Below are positions 10,536 to 22,280 of a DNA stretch of 64,000 nucleotides, piece after piece. Below the pieces are notes generated by a model that had not been told where the DNA came from, did not search any database, and saw only the letters and a list, made by a program, of their open reading frames with translations. Both the position numbers and the translations under genes were made by a program. Origin of the DNA: Dichetophora obliterata (lineage: Eukaryota > Arthropoda > Insecta > Diptera > Sciomyzidae); contig OY986435.1 in assembly GCA_963920525.1 (NCBI GenBank), positions 170,713,627 to 170,777,626 of the forward strand. The letters run 5' to 3'. Within the stretch, counting starts at the first letter, position 1. The number at the start of each line of letters is the position of its first letter.

Positions 10536-11950
10536 TTAAAAAACTTGATGCTGAGGTATTCCTGATAATCCATCAGCGTCATTACTAATACCCTTAACAT
10601 ATTTTATGGTATAATCAAAACCTGAGAGTATGAAGGCCCAGCGTTGCATGCGTGCAGCAGCTATTTTTGATAAACCTTTGTGTTCTCCGAATATTGTGAT
10701 CAGCGGTTTGTGATCTGTTTGTAAAATGAACTTGTGCCCTAGTAAATATTGTTTCAATTTTGTTACACAATAAATAATAGCTAATGTTTTTTTCTGTAAA
10801 GTACTATAATTTGTTTCACTTTTTCACAGAGATCTTGAAACGAATGCTATAGGCTTAACGGACTGATCAGCAAATTCATGTGAAAGTACACCAGCGACGG
10901 CACTGTTACTAGCGTCTGTTGATAAAATTATGGCCAACTTTGGGTTAAAGTGCACAAGAACCTGATCAGAGGATATATCATTTTTTATTTCATTGTATGC
11001 ATTTTGACAATCTCTAGACCAGGAAAACTTAACATCTTTCTGAAGCAAGCTATAGAGAGGCTGCATTTTTTTAGCAAAATTTGAAATAAACTTGGAATGG
11101 TAATATACCATGCCAATAAAGGCTCTAACCTCTGAAACATTAGTTGGGATGGGTGCTTTAATGATACTAGAAATGCGTTCATCCTTTCTACTGAGACCGT
11201 TTTTGTCTATACGAAAACCGAGATAAGAAATTTTCTCTTGAAAGAAGTTGCATTTTGACAAATTTAACTTTAAACCTGAGTCTTGTAATCTTTTCAAAAC
11301 CTTTTTTAAAGTTCCAACGTGTGTACTCTATGTACAAATAATTGGAGAATCTTTGTCGAGTTCTAACTGGTTGTATGCATTTGACTTGTCTAATTTGGTA
11401 TAACGTACACCATCTTCAACTGCAGCAAAAATTTCTTCTATCCTTGGCAAAGGATATTTGAAGTAAAATAAATGTTTATTTATAGTCACCTTGTAATCTG
11501 CACATAACCTTAAATCGCCATTAGGTCTAAGGATTGGAACTAATGGTGTTCCCCAATTTGAATTTTGGATGGGTTCTAAGACGCCTTTTTCTATTAAATC
11601 ACATAATTGCTTTTCAATTTTTTTCTTTCCATGCTTATGGAACTGGTCGCGGCTTAAAAAATATTGGTTTTGCACTGCTATCAATCGGTAATGAAACCTT
11701 GCTGCCATTAAAAAAACCAAGACTCCCATCAAATACTATAAAAAACTCAAATTTGATTTGCTCAGTGATAACAGAAAAGTCATTGCTTGTTCCCGTTGAA
11801 TTTTTTGAAACTGAATATACTTGCATTAATTCAAAACCAAATTTTGATTTGGCGGATATGAGATTTATCTCATTTCCACGTAGGTCCTTGGGTTGGACAA
11901 TGGCCGCAAACCAGTTAAAATGAGTTTAGTGTTTCTGATTGTTTTTCGGG
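10536..11950 (-). pseudogene. gypsy reverse transcriptase and RNase H, broken
   Basis: Copies genomic RNA to DNA and degrades the RNA. On the minus strand: the N-terminal palm (KGVLEPIQNSNWGTPLV, RPNGDLRLCADYK and YTKLDKSNAYNQL, 11732-11328), the connection with LSKCNFFQEKISYLGF (11297-10824), then RNase H with LSTDASN and HKFILQTDHKPL (10757-10536). The expected YxDD block near 11300-11330 falls at a frame break and a stop at 11328. Inactive remnant. Confidence 0.87.
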
Positions 11951-12044
11951 TACCTTAAATTGATAATTGCTATTATTTAATTCGATGTTGCTTATTTATA
12001 TAGAATCAAGTATACTTAAATACGCGTTTATTTATATTCAATTT

Positions 12045-12521
12045 TTAAATTCCGCTGAAAAGCCTATTAATGTGCTTAGTGGAAAATCCTAATTGCCAAT
12101 AAGGGGTATGTTTAAGTACGTAGGTGCATTCTGTCTGTCCCGGCTGATTCAGGCAGATTTTAGAATGTGAATCTTGCATGCGTATAGGACGGGTATACGT
12201 ATCTTTGGAAGATTTCATACCTCCGGGCGAGTTAAAAAAAAAAACAAAAAAAAATGTTCGCAAAAAATTTCGACCGAGTAAAGGCGGATTGTTTGTATCA
12301 GAGATTACAACAACTATACTTTTTATCATACCTTTATACGAAAAAGTTGCATCACATTCGCCAATTGTTTTTATTTTGACACCATTGTAGTCCACATAAG
12401 GAATTTGACTCTTTCTAAATTTTTGGGTGATGTGAAATTTGTTTTTGGATGATAGTGGAAGCAATGAACAAGGAGCACCTTTGTCGCAGGCTACTTCTGC
12501 CTTCACACCATTAATTTCCAA
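12045..12521 (-). pseudogene. gypsy aspartic protease region
   Basis: Cleaves the polyprotein. It has the flap and C-terminal signature LLGRNFLRTF, but the active-site region reads VACDKGAPCSLLP where a DTGA/DSGA core is expected, so Lys replaces the usual Thr/Ser and the site is probably dead. A poly-A-rich interruption lies near 12233-12255. It follows gag directly. Confidence 0.78.
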
Positions 12522-12530
12522 CTCCAGAGT

Positions 12531-13480
12531 CTACAGATTCGATGAACATCCATTAGATAAACTGTAAACAGAAAAATCATAAGTATTTGTGTTAATTTGA
12601 TTACAAACTTCACTATCTTCAGAATCTGAAATATAATTTACAACTTTTTTATTTTTGTCACGGCAAATAGAAGCTAAATGCCCGGTTTTTGAGCAAAAAT
12701 TACAAACACTCAATTTGTATCTGCAACTGTTGGACTCGTGATTTCTCCATCCGCAGTGGGTGCATATTTTGTTTTTGTCCCGTTTAGCATCATTGTGGTT
12801 GTTGCTGTTAGTGGTGTTATTAGTTCCTTTGTAGTTATTGTTGTTTTTATTCAGAGAAAGTTTTTTGTTGTTGTTACCACGACATGTGTTGTGACCACGT
12901 TTTTTGATGAAGTTGACATTTGTTTCACCTTCAGAAATGTTAGTGCTATTTTTCAATTCTAAGATCATCGCTTGTTTAAGAGCTTCTGGCAGCGTGAGAT
13001 TTTCGTCTTTTTCGCCATCCTTTCGAAAATATTACGTGGTAGTTCAATAATAAATTTGTTCAGAAGAAACGCCTCTAAATTGCTGCCAAATTTGCATTTC
13101 ATGGCTAGTTTTTTAACTCTCGCGTACCACTGCGCCACTGTTTCGCTTTCATATTTCTGTGCTGAGTGAAAAATTCTCCTTTCCTTAAAAAATATTGTAG
13201 GTGGAGTGTAATGATCCGATAGCGTGTTAATTAAGTCTTAATAAGACTTTGAGATTGGTTTGTCCGGGCTGCATAGGATATGTAAAAGATTGTAAGCTGT
13301 TGAAGCAACGCTTTTGAATAAGGTCGCCTTTTTTGCATTTTCTTCCGATCAGTTGATTTCGCATAGATGAATATCAAACTTTTCTTGCCAGATTTGCCAC
13401 GTTTCGGAATCCCGTTGAAACTCCGTTAATTGTGCTGTATGATACATTGTTGTAGTTGGTGTGTCTGACGTTGTAGGCAT
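12531..13480 (-). pseudogene. gypsy gag with two zinc knuckles, interrupted
   Basis: Structural protein that packages the element RNA. The probable start is the minus-strand ATG at 13480-13478. Homology reads MPTTSDTPTTTMYH, then a matrix/capsid-like part with WxxWxEKF, broken by a stop near 13345. The last 145 residues are open (12968-12531) and hold CTHCGWRNHESNSC and CNFCSKTGHLASIC. The region before the knuckles is Asn-rich (coded by AAC/AAT runs). Confidence 0.83.
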
Positions 13481-13654
13481 TGTTGGTTAAATTATTGCGT
13501 TTTATTTATTAAATTTTTTTTTTTAGTTTCTATTGAATTATAGATTCAATTACGTAGAACCCAATAATAACGATTATTTTGCACGAATTTCCGAGCGCTA
13601 GTTGTTGAAATTCAACTAAGAAAAAATGTTTTATCTTTTTTGTCTTTGAATTGA

Positions 13655-13665
13655 CCTCGTCGCCA
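13655..13665 (-). promoter_or_regulatory. Primer binding site, tRNA-Ser type
   Basis: On the minus strand the site reads TGGCGACGAGG, four bases after the LTR end ACACAACA. It complements a tRNA 3' end CCTCGTCGCCA, which from memory fits fly tRNA-Ser(GCT). This fixes the LTR boundary at 13670 and the element's orientation. Confidence 0.72.
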
Positions 13666-13669
13666 ATTA

Positions 13670-13819
13670 TGTTGTGTATTACACGGAGAATGAAACAACC
13701 ACGCTTATAAAGCTAAGAAGATCGAATGATTTATTAAAACATGCTTATGAACAATAATGCGGGATGACACAGGCGAGTCAATTATAATAAGTATAAGAGA
13801 GTGCCTGAGCAATAAGAAT
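13670..13819 (-). repeat. 5' LTR of the gypsy element (U5/R part, outer side possibly lost)
   Basis: On the minus strand it ends ...ACACAACA just before the primer site. It holds an AATAAA signal (near 13735) and, at its outer end, the 45-bp segment shared with 3051-3095. At only 150 bp it is short for a gypsy LTR. It passes at 13820 straight into ATTCATT-rich foldback DNA, so the outer U3 may be missing. Confidence 0.65.
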
Positions 13820-14141
13820 ATTCGTTATTCATTTTTTATTCATTATTCACTTTTCATTAATTATTAATTTTTTATTCATTATATATTTGTTATTCATTAT
13901 TCATTTGTTATTCTTTATTCATTTTTATTCATTTTAGTTTTAAGCCATAAATAAAAAAATTAACAATGAACAAAAAATTAATAATGAATAACAAATGAAT
14001 AATAAATAAAAAATAAATAATGAATAACAAGTGAATAATGAATAAGAAATTAATAATTCATTATAAAATAGGTAATTCTGGTTAAATGACTAATGAATAA
14101 AAAATGAATAATGAATGAAAATGATTAAAATATCTGAAATT
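13820..14141. repeat. ATTCATT-rich inner part of the foldback-like right arm
   Basis: Dense degenerate repeats of ATTCATT, then of its complement AATGAAT, switching near 13945. The tract is therefore itself a large imperfect palindrome. No coding potential. Confidence 0.7.
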
Positions 14142-14333
14142 CTTTGTGAATTGCATTCTTTTTTCAAATGAATAAAAAATTTATATATTATTCTAAATAA
14201 CGAAAATTAATAATTGAAATGAATTATTAATCATTTTTTTTTTCAAAAAAAAAAATGTGAATTAAAAATATTGTCTATTAAACAATTTTTCATTCATTGA
14301 ATGCATTTTTATTTCGTTATTCACTCATTCACT
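14142..14333. repeat. Right arm of the foldback-like element
   Basis: Inverted partner of 2862-3039. Outside it the DNA returns to ordinary AT-rich sequence, with a small palindrome around 14398-14430 (ATTCGTACAAATACG...). Confidence 0.75.
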
Positions 14334-14748
14334 TTTTAGTGGATAAAATCAAATTGATCAAATCTTTTACAGCTCTGGTAAATGCAACAAATGTATTCGT
14401 ACAAATACGTATATTTGTTTTGTACGAATACGAATAAAATTTTTGTTATATGTTCCAAACTAGGTATAATCTACGAATCCTATTCGTGACTGAAAACTAC
14501 GAATTAAATTCGCAGTCATTAGTAATATTTACACACAAAATTTTTTGAGTGTAAGAATACATATTAAAAAGTGCCTGTGAAACAAGGGTAAATGAAATGT
14601 TATCGTAACATTTCACTGCGACGCGTACAACATACTATTTAAAAATGCATGCATTGCTTAGTTTAGTTTATTCAGTCTATGGACATAATATGCCTTACAG
14701 ACTAGAGAAATTAACATATATATTTTAATATTATAAATGTAGATAGTA

Positions 14749-15163
14749 GGGGTATTCACGGGCTGTTGCGAATTGCAAGAGTGTGAAAATCAGGATATTT
14801 TGAGCACTAACGCGTGAACATCAATATTGCAACTAAATTATGCAATAAAATTAAATGTCGAATGAACTGTAAATATGTTGCCACCTTATTTCAAAATCAT
14901 AAAAACTCGTTAAAATCTACGTACAAACTTAACTTTTTTAAAGTCATACCCAGGTGGCAACTACGTTCGAAAACAACCAAAACATGAATCATCTGTTTAG
15001 CATCACTGTTTGTGCGTTCTCGCAATTGGTTTGAGCAGTGCGTAATTCAAGAAGAGTTGCAAAATTGCTTCCAACGTGTTTGTTGTTGGAATAATGCGAA
15101 AGTTCGCAATCATGCATTTTCGCATCTTCGCAACTGCGTTTCGCATCCACCCGTGAATACCCC
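14749..15163. mobile_element. MITE with TA target duplication
   Basis: Inverted ends GGGGTATTCACGGG are perfect for 14 bp and partly similar for about 30 bp. TA flanks both sides (14747-14748 and 15164-15165). Length 415 bp. The interior is full of TTGCGAA-like words. The open frame beginning at 15012 runs through this MITE's end and is not a gene. Confidence 0.85.
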
Positions 15164-15165
15164 TA

Positions 15166-15530
15166 ATATATTAAAAAAATTGAAAAAAGAAAATCAAAAA
15201 ACTTTAATTAAGTTAAAACAAACTAGATATAAAGTTGTTAAAAGATAATTTTGAAATTGAAAAATCAAAAAAGTGCTTAGATGATAATTCATTATATAAA
15301 CATAAAGCTCTAGTTATAGGATCATTTAAAGCATAATTCGTTGGATGGAATTTAATGAAAAATATCTTAAAACAACGCAACTGCCTTGGTGGCATATTGA
15401 ATTGAATCAAACTCAAAAGTGTAGGATCATCAATATAACTAGAAATAATATCGTAGATGAACATTAATGAATTAGTTTTTCTTCTGATTTCGAGCGTCTT
15501 CAGCCCCAGGAATAAGCATTATAAAATATA
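15166..15530 (-). pseudogene. 3' fragment of a Jockey-like LINE RT ORF
   Basis: On the minus strand the frame reads LGLKTLE-like, then NSLMFIYDIISS, TNYALNDPITRAL and YNELS, ending at 15213. This is the C-terminal tail of a non-LTR polymerase. The same tail (MFIYDIISG, TNCALNEPITRAL, CNEL) occurs at 38190-38460 on the plus strand, so both come from related LINEs. It is truncated at about 15530, as expected for incomplete reverse transcription. Confidence 0.75.
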
Positions 15531-16850
15531 TTAACATATGTAATGAACATGTCGTCATATAAAATCAAGAAGGCCATAAGTTACAATAAATTCAAAGTCG
15601 ACTTTTTGATGTGCTTTATCAAAATACATGTTCCTGCTAAATTGTACACTCCTACAAATAAAAACGACGGTTTTAGTAAAAAATTTCTAAAATCCCTAAT
15701 TTTGAGCACAACATACAATTACAATTTAGATAGTTTTTTGACTCTCCCGTTAAATTTTTTAACTGTAGCTTACGGCTTTTTGATTTAATATGAAGATATT
15801 TAAAAAATTCATGACCTAGGGGGGGAAAGCGCCCCCTCTCCCTGTGGACGCCCATGGCTTGAGTTACTTTCACTACAAGAACGAAATTAAACTTCAAAGC
15901 TCCAAGTTGGATGGTATGGCACTTTGAGAGCATCCACTGTGACCAGCTTGTACCCAATATAATTTTTTGAAACTTATTGTTTTTTAAAATATATTGAAAA
16001 ACATTCATATTTTCACTTTTCCTGTGAATTAAGAATCATATTTTATTTCGTATATAGTTTTTTCAACTTTTTGCAATGCAATATTGTTTTGACTTGTCTT
16101 CTTTTAATTACGAACGCATTAAAATTCCTCAACGTAAAAGCCGAAAATATAACAACAAGAGAAATTATTGTTTTTTTAAAGCGTACACTGATTTTAACAA
16201 CAACCTAAATATTCAATCGTTTGGCATGAGCCGAAATTTGACAAATAAATAAAAATTACAGCTACTGAAAAATGTCATATCGATAAAATTTCTAAAGCCC
16301 TTCAATATTGATATTTGATGCACATGCTTAGCATACATTAATACTAAGTTGAAAAAATTAAAAATAAAAAATACAAATTAATTATAACTTCAACTTATCA
16401 GCAAGTGTCATAATTGTCGCCGAGCAGACAGACGAATATGTTGTGTAACTTTTGTGCGCACATAAAGTCCTACGACAGCTACTTGACCAAACAGACATTA
16501 GATTTGTTACTTGTGGAAGCAAATATGAGCATGTCGACGCCCAAAACTTGTTCAATACCAAATGTATGGCATATATGTATATGCGTTTCATAGCAATTAT
16601 TTTGCAAACTAAGACCATCGTAATTGGAAGTCTGCAAAAATTGTAACCCTAAGTTAATAAAAGAATTAAAAAAAAAACTTTCTCGCATGCATTTCCTGCT
16701 TAAGCATTACTGTGGCTTGGGCTGCATAGCACTGTGCTAGACTTTAATAGTGTCAGTTTTAGTGGAAGATTAGTTGTTTATTACCAAGCTGTTGCCACTC
16801 ACTTTTGGTCATGAGCGCCTGGTTTTTGCGTCTATATATGGTAAAAAAAT
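15531..16850. other. AT-rich DNA, nothing recognised
   Basis: Short open frames are present on both strands, but none has family motifs, and codon composition is that of the surrounding DNA. A C/G-rich spot (GGGGGGAAAGCGCCCCC) lies near 15820. Confidence 0.4.
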
Positions 16851-16944
16851 ATGATCGTCAACTGTCTGGAAGTGCCGTTGCTTTGCTGTCTCAATGACAA
16901 GAATGAATTTGTGCAAGTCGAGCTGCGTTTAAGAGGGGAAAACG
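16851..16944 (+). CDS. Possible first coding exon (weak)
   Basis: An ATG at 16851 opens a short frame (MIVNCLEVPLLCCLNDKN...) of more mixed base composition than its surroundings. It ends at a good splice donor CG/GTAAGG (GT at 16945-16946); unspliced, the frame stops soon after. TATATATGG lies just upstream. I do not recognise the peptide and find no matching acceptor exon. It ends in phase 1, so it does not fit the phase-0 gene at 61 kb. It may equally be chance. Confidence 0.2.
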
Positions 16945-17626
16945 GTAAGGTTGGTAAGTTTAAGTATAGTAGCGGAACTCTCTAAACTTTTTATTTTTCA
17001 GCTACTAAGAACTTTGCTTTTACTTGATGTAGAAAACAACAAAATCCCAATAATATAAGAACAAAAAAATTAAATATTAACTAAACCTAATGCGTCACAT
17101 CAAGACTTATCAGAAAATGCAATAATTTTAAGCAAAAAGCCAGAGCAAAACGAAAGACTTAAGAAACGAACTTGTTTGTTTTTTAATTTTAGGTAAACAA
17201 TTACATTGAGAAAACTGAGAAAAAAAACCAGTACCGGCATGTAACCATAACAAACCGCTATACTTTCAGCATTTTTCTCTTGAAAAAAAAAAACACTATA
17301 ACAACAACAACTCCAGAGCGCACTTATTAACTATGTTTTTGTTGAAGGTGCGCATGCTTTAACAGTTACAAAACAGAAAAAAAACAGAACCAGCAAAAAT
17401 GTTCATACCACACTGTAATTGACAAGCAACAACACTAAATTCAAGGCTTCTATCACTCACTCAACGGCGGACGACCATATACAGCGACCACTTTCTTTGT
17501 TTGCCATTTGTTTGCCATTTGCTTTCTCATTTTTTTAAACTGCTGCTTATTCGCTAGCTTCGTATTGGAAGTATGGTTGGAGCACAACGGAGCAGCTACA
17601 AAGTCACGTTGTCAACAGTTTCCAGT

Positions 17627-17657
<31 letters not shown>

Positions 17658-19932
17658 AAGCAATTGCAACCAACCACCTGTGGTTGGCTTATTACAAGAT
17701 ATTATTTCTTTCTGTTGCTTGAATTTCTATCAGTTGTTTCTGAAATTTTCAAGGAGGTAGTCGTTGTTTTGACACAAAGCTGTTTTTAGATACTTTAACT
17801 AAAAGTTACGATTCAATTTCATATAAAAAAAATTTGCAATTACATTTTTTATCTTAAGTGAAAAGTACTATTAAAAAATCGGCTAGACTGACATGAAGTT
17901 GATTGATGTTATAATTTATTTAATTGCAATTTTAATCTTTCTTTACCTGCTGCTGGATTGAGATGTTGCAACAATAATTGCAAAAATTTTGACTGCAACA
18001 TTCTGCAAGCATTTGTTGTTCCTTACAAATTGGCATATTTTGGCGCTTAACTAAAAACAAACAAAAATAATAAAAATGAAGGTAAGCATAAAAAAACTTA
18101 ATGAATTTGCTTTTATTGAGGTTTTGATAGTATAAAGTATCTAGTTTAACGACAAGCTGGTTTAAAGCTTTTTGGAACATTTTTAAAAACGAGAACACTT
18201 TTCCGTTGTCAGCTTATCTTTCAATTGATTTCCAAATTGCTAGCATTAAACAGCAATGTCGATACTTTCTATTGACTGGTTTTCTTATTTCCACTTCATA
18301 TAAATTAAGAAATATTTTCAGTGCAAACTTTTCACTCATCCAAACTTGGTGCTTTATATTGGCCATAGATAATAAATAGTTAACATGCAGCTACATGCTT
18401 TGCACGCTTTTCTTTAATTTTGCCGTTTTGGCTAACTTTTTTCTATTTTCTTCTATCTATGAGCCGATTAACTGGCTCCAGTGATTTGCGCTGAACTCAT
18501 TTTTAACACGCATGCGTATTGTTGCTGAAAACTAGCTGCAATACTGGTTGTCAAAGATATTCACCTACAAAAAATCATGGCTTAATATTTTGTATATTAA
18601 AGAAGCAATTTAGCATTCGAAGCTGTTTTAAAGGAAACTAGTTGTAGAAATGCCAATCCATTGTCAAAGACGGCCAACAACTGAAGTAGTTAAGTTATAT
18701 AAATGGGTGCAAATGCAATTATAATGCTCTGAGCATGAACAACATTTTAAGTACTGTCTTTGTTGTAAGAGAATAAAAAAAAACTTGTTATAAAACAAAC
18801 ACGAAATCAAATTCCTGTCATTGTACTATTAACAAGAAATTTGTAAAACCAACGGTGTAGAAAATTTCCAGGTTTGCAGGCTGAGGAGCTGATGGTAATG
18901 TTAAAAGTAGTATTTCCTTTTCTTTAAGTGAACGTATGTTACATATGAAATAAAGGCTTATTTAAAAAAAATAAAGTGATATTAGAATGTAGTTGCATTT
19001 GCGCGTGCGATTAAGGGGTAGCGTAAAGTGACACTCATGCGAGAAAATGTACTTTTTTAGCCAACACTTATTTGGCGACATTTTAAGACACAAAATTTAA
19101 AACGTGTTTATACTCATGTAATTACATTTGGATTAAAGCATACATAAATTTTACTAAGGTACAACTTTTTCATCTTTTTCATTCAAGTTAAAGTTCAAGT
19201 CAAGTTTCATGCAAGAAAGAATCATCAGATTTGGTTATCATATATCGCAAAAAAACTTTAAATTTAATATATAACAATTAATATTGTCACTGTTGTTTTA
19301 AATTTTTCGGAACAAACTTTAATAGAAACACAAAAAAAAAATTTCCAACAAAATTGTCTACAAATTTTTTTGAAGTTTAAAAAAATTAAGACTACTAAGA
19401 AAATTATCTTTTGTAAAACAATTCAATACTGATAAGCCACTATACAAAACTTCATTTCATTTCGATGAAAATTCTAAAATTTTGTTTCTCTAATTTTTTT
19501 TTTAAAGGACTTTACATAAAAAGCAGGCCATCTATTTAATATGTGCATTTGACACAGTTGTTGTGTTTACAGACCTTTAATGATATTTTTAAAAAATATT
19601 TTTGTTGACAAATTGAAGCCTCTAGCATCTTTTTTAATGGCTCTGTTTTGACAAACAAACAAAATAAAATTGACCAAAACAATTAGTCGTATTGGGTTAC
19701 AATCAGGAACAGAAAATAACGGATATTTTTTTTTATTTATTTAACTATTTAATTATGATGGTGTACCATAAGACTTAGTCTTATTTAGTACTTTATTGGA
19801 GTGTAGTAATTTGGCATTTTATAAAGTTTAACTTAAAACTCACATTTTCTTAGAACTATTTGAAATAACAATAGCAAAAAACGAATACAATACAAAATGG
19901 TAAATTATATGATATAAGATATATAAAAGAGA
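16945..19932. other. Long non-coding stretch
   Basis: No supported gene, RNA or transposon end. Less AT-rich than much of the window and with few recognisable repeats apart from the AAG microsatellite. It could be intron or intergenic host DNA. Confidence 0.4.
17628..17660 (+). repeat. (AAG)n microsatellite
   Basis: Eleven uninterrupted AAG units. The open frame that crosses it, giving a lysine run, shows no other coding evidence. Confidence 0.9.
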
Positions 19933-20112
19933 TACATTGGCGTGCAAATGTGGAAACATGTTGATCACATTCGACTTTGAATTGTAGTGAAACCCTTAAA
20001 AATGCAGCAATCGCAAAAAAATTATTTTTCATAAACTCTTTATAAACTAAAATTTACAATATATAATAAAAGTTTCAACGTTAAAAGCTAAAAAAAAACT
20101 GTAATTCGAAAA

Positions 20113-21484
20113 CACTGAGCTAAAAACAACGTAAAATCAAGGTAACCACTTCAATTCAAATATTTTTCGGAATGATTTGGCACCAAACAAGAAAATATTC
20201 AATTCAAAGTGGAAACACATACATTCAGTTTTATGTTGTTTCCACTTTAAACTAAAGTGTTACACACCTTAAAATTATAAGTATTCGACTTTAACTTAAC
20301 GTAGATTCCAATTTAATTCAAAGAGGAAGCATATACAATTGGAATACTAACGTATTTATTTTAAATGCGTTATAACTTTAAAGTAAGATATTTTCTACTT
20401 TGATTGCACGTCCTTGCATTAATTAATCAAAATGATTTTCACTTTAAATGAAATACTAAACATTTTTGATACTGAAAAGTTACAGGGTCCGTGAAACAAA
20501 ATCAAATAAATAAAACAAAATTAGTTATTATAGAAATGTTATTTTATTAAAATATTATAATAAATGTGGTAAATTTTTAAAAAAAATTATATGATAATTC
20601 AATGTAAGTACTACATTTATGTAAGAGAATTATGATTTTAAAAATTTAGTTATAAAAATTTATTTCTCACATAAGTTTTACCATTATTCATTTGGTATAA
20701 ATGCAAAGGAGCACTCGTGAAATAAGAAATATTTGTAATTAGCACACTTTCGTCTTTTAAACCTACTTCATATGATTGAAAATGTTTACAAAGTCTTTTG
20801 ATGATTATAGGGTTACAAATAACATAAACATTTTGCTCTACATTAAAAAATAAACGAATCTTAAAGATAAAATAATAATGGACTCCAAAATGTTAAATAA
20901 TAATTAAATTTATAAAAAATTCCTTTATATTGGACCCACTCTGAAACTCTTCGTCTTCTTCTTTCTTCTTCTCTCATCGTCTTCTTCCAAATTTATAACT
21001 TCATGTGGATACACTGTTGTGTCCAAGTTAAGAAAGAACTTGCCCAAATTCATTAATATATTGCATATTTTCCAATTTTTTTAATTTTGTTAATAAAACT
21101 GTTTTGAAAACGATTGCAACTAAATTATGCTGAACACATACACACAAAAATATGCATTCAACTTCAAATTGAAGTGTCTTCCACTTTAAAATATATATTT
21201 CCTACTTCGTTTTTACTACTGACAACTTCAGTATAAAACATGTTATTTTTCAACTTAATTTCGAAGTGGATGCACTTTAAAGAATATAATAACTATAGTG
21301 GATCACCATTATTTTGAAGTTTTTCCACTTCTTATTGGAGATCAAATGTTTTCATATTTGATTTAAAGGATTTCAATGTGAATTTAAAGATGATTTCTTA
21401 AAAATGGAGCAACGTAAGATACATTATATTATTTAACACTAACATGATATTATTTAATTTTACGTAGCGATTTTTTCCAGAGTG
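20113..21484. mobile_element. Non-coding MITE-like element inside the Tc1 inverted repeat
   Basis: Ends are CACTGAGCTAAAAA... and, inverted, CACTCTGGAAAAAA..., with ACGTAAAAT a few bases further in on both sides. Removing it makes the left Tc1 arm line up with the right arm (TTATTA then TTCGAATTA). Near both ends are clustered TTCCACTTTAAA, TTCAAAGTGGAA and similar words, as in subterminal transposase-binding arrays. A TTC/CTT run lies at 20948-20990. No coding capacity. Confidence 0.65.
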
Positions 21485-21549
21485 TAATAAAAACACTCAA
21501 ACTATCCACTTTTGTACGTTATAAAATGAATTCTGTAAAATTATATTTT

Positions 21550-22044
21550 TAATATTTTGTCCAAAGACCCTTGTCTTTAATTACGCTGTCTTTGGGCATG
21601 CTCTCAACCAGTTTTCCTATTATTTGGTGCAGAGTACTGTCCCACTCCATTTGAACCCGGAATCAAAGCTCGTCTAAATTTTTTAGCGTACTTTCGTACT
21701 GCGCTAGACGTTTTTTCAACAAAGCCCAGAATTTTCGGTTGGGTTTAGATCTGGGCTTTGAGCTGGCCACTGCATCTTTAGAAATTTTTGGTTATTGAGC
21801 CAATTTTTGACAATTTTAGCAGCGTGCTTTGGGTCTCGATCCTGTTGAAAAATTACCTCTTCCTTTGAATTAGCAATTTTGTTCACAAAATGTGGTAGAT
21901 TTTGTTAATTAATTTTTACCAACGGCCCGACATTCCACCAAGTGAAGCGCCCTCAAACCATCAAGCTATCTTCTCCATGCTTCATTGTTTCTTTAACTTG
22001 ATGCTTTTTTAGTGTTTCGTATGGGCGGTGCCAGTAGTACTGCT
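21550..22044 (-). pseudogene. Tc1-like transposase, C-terminal half
   Basis: On the minus strand, across several frames, it shows KQYYWHRP, KHGEDSLMVW, a QQDRDPKH block with the second catalytic Asp, and AQSPDLNPTEN with the Glu 34 residues after that Asp: the DD34E pattern of Tc1. Stops and frameshifts show it is dead. It continues the N-terminal half at 25732-26280, and the TA insertion at 22045-25731 separates them. Confidence 0.82.
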
Positions 22045-22280
22045 TAACCGAAAAACAATTTGTGTCCGTACCAAACTACTCAGGCACAAAAGTCCAGAGT
22101 ATCGGACTCAATTTTATTTTTAACAGCTCCGAGCAGCGTTGCCATATGGTCCGATATATCGGATATGTTACGATTTTAATACTTGAATCCGACGTTCCGA
22201 TATTTGACCAAAATTCTTCAAAATGTTACGATTTCAGAAAAAGTAGATCCGACGTCCGATTTTGCATATATTTTTATATA

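Larger units (their letters stand above)
3051..13819 (-). mobile_element. Ty3/gypsy LTR retrotransposon, decayed, carrying a nested LINE
   Basis: The order on the minus strand is LTR part (13819-13670), tRNA primer site, gag, protease, RT, RNase H, integrase, then the second LTR part ending near 3051. All major domains are recognisable, but the frames are broken many times. No env-like frame is seen between the integrase end (9211) and the nested LINE. The two outer ends share a 45-bp segment (3051-3095 and 13775-13819, two mismatches). The left end lacks the TGTTGTGT...ACACGG part present at 13670. About 5.4 kb of the interval belongs to the inserted I-clade element. Confidence 0.88.

Noticed and set aside
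15012..15248. 78-codon open frame
   Set aside because: It starts inside a MITE and ends in a LINE 3' fragment; no coding evidence.
17508..17789. Frame with a lysine run over the AAG microsatellite
   Set aside because: The run is a simple repeat, and the rest has no family motif or codon bias.
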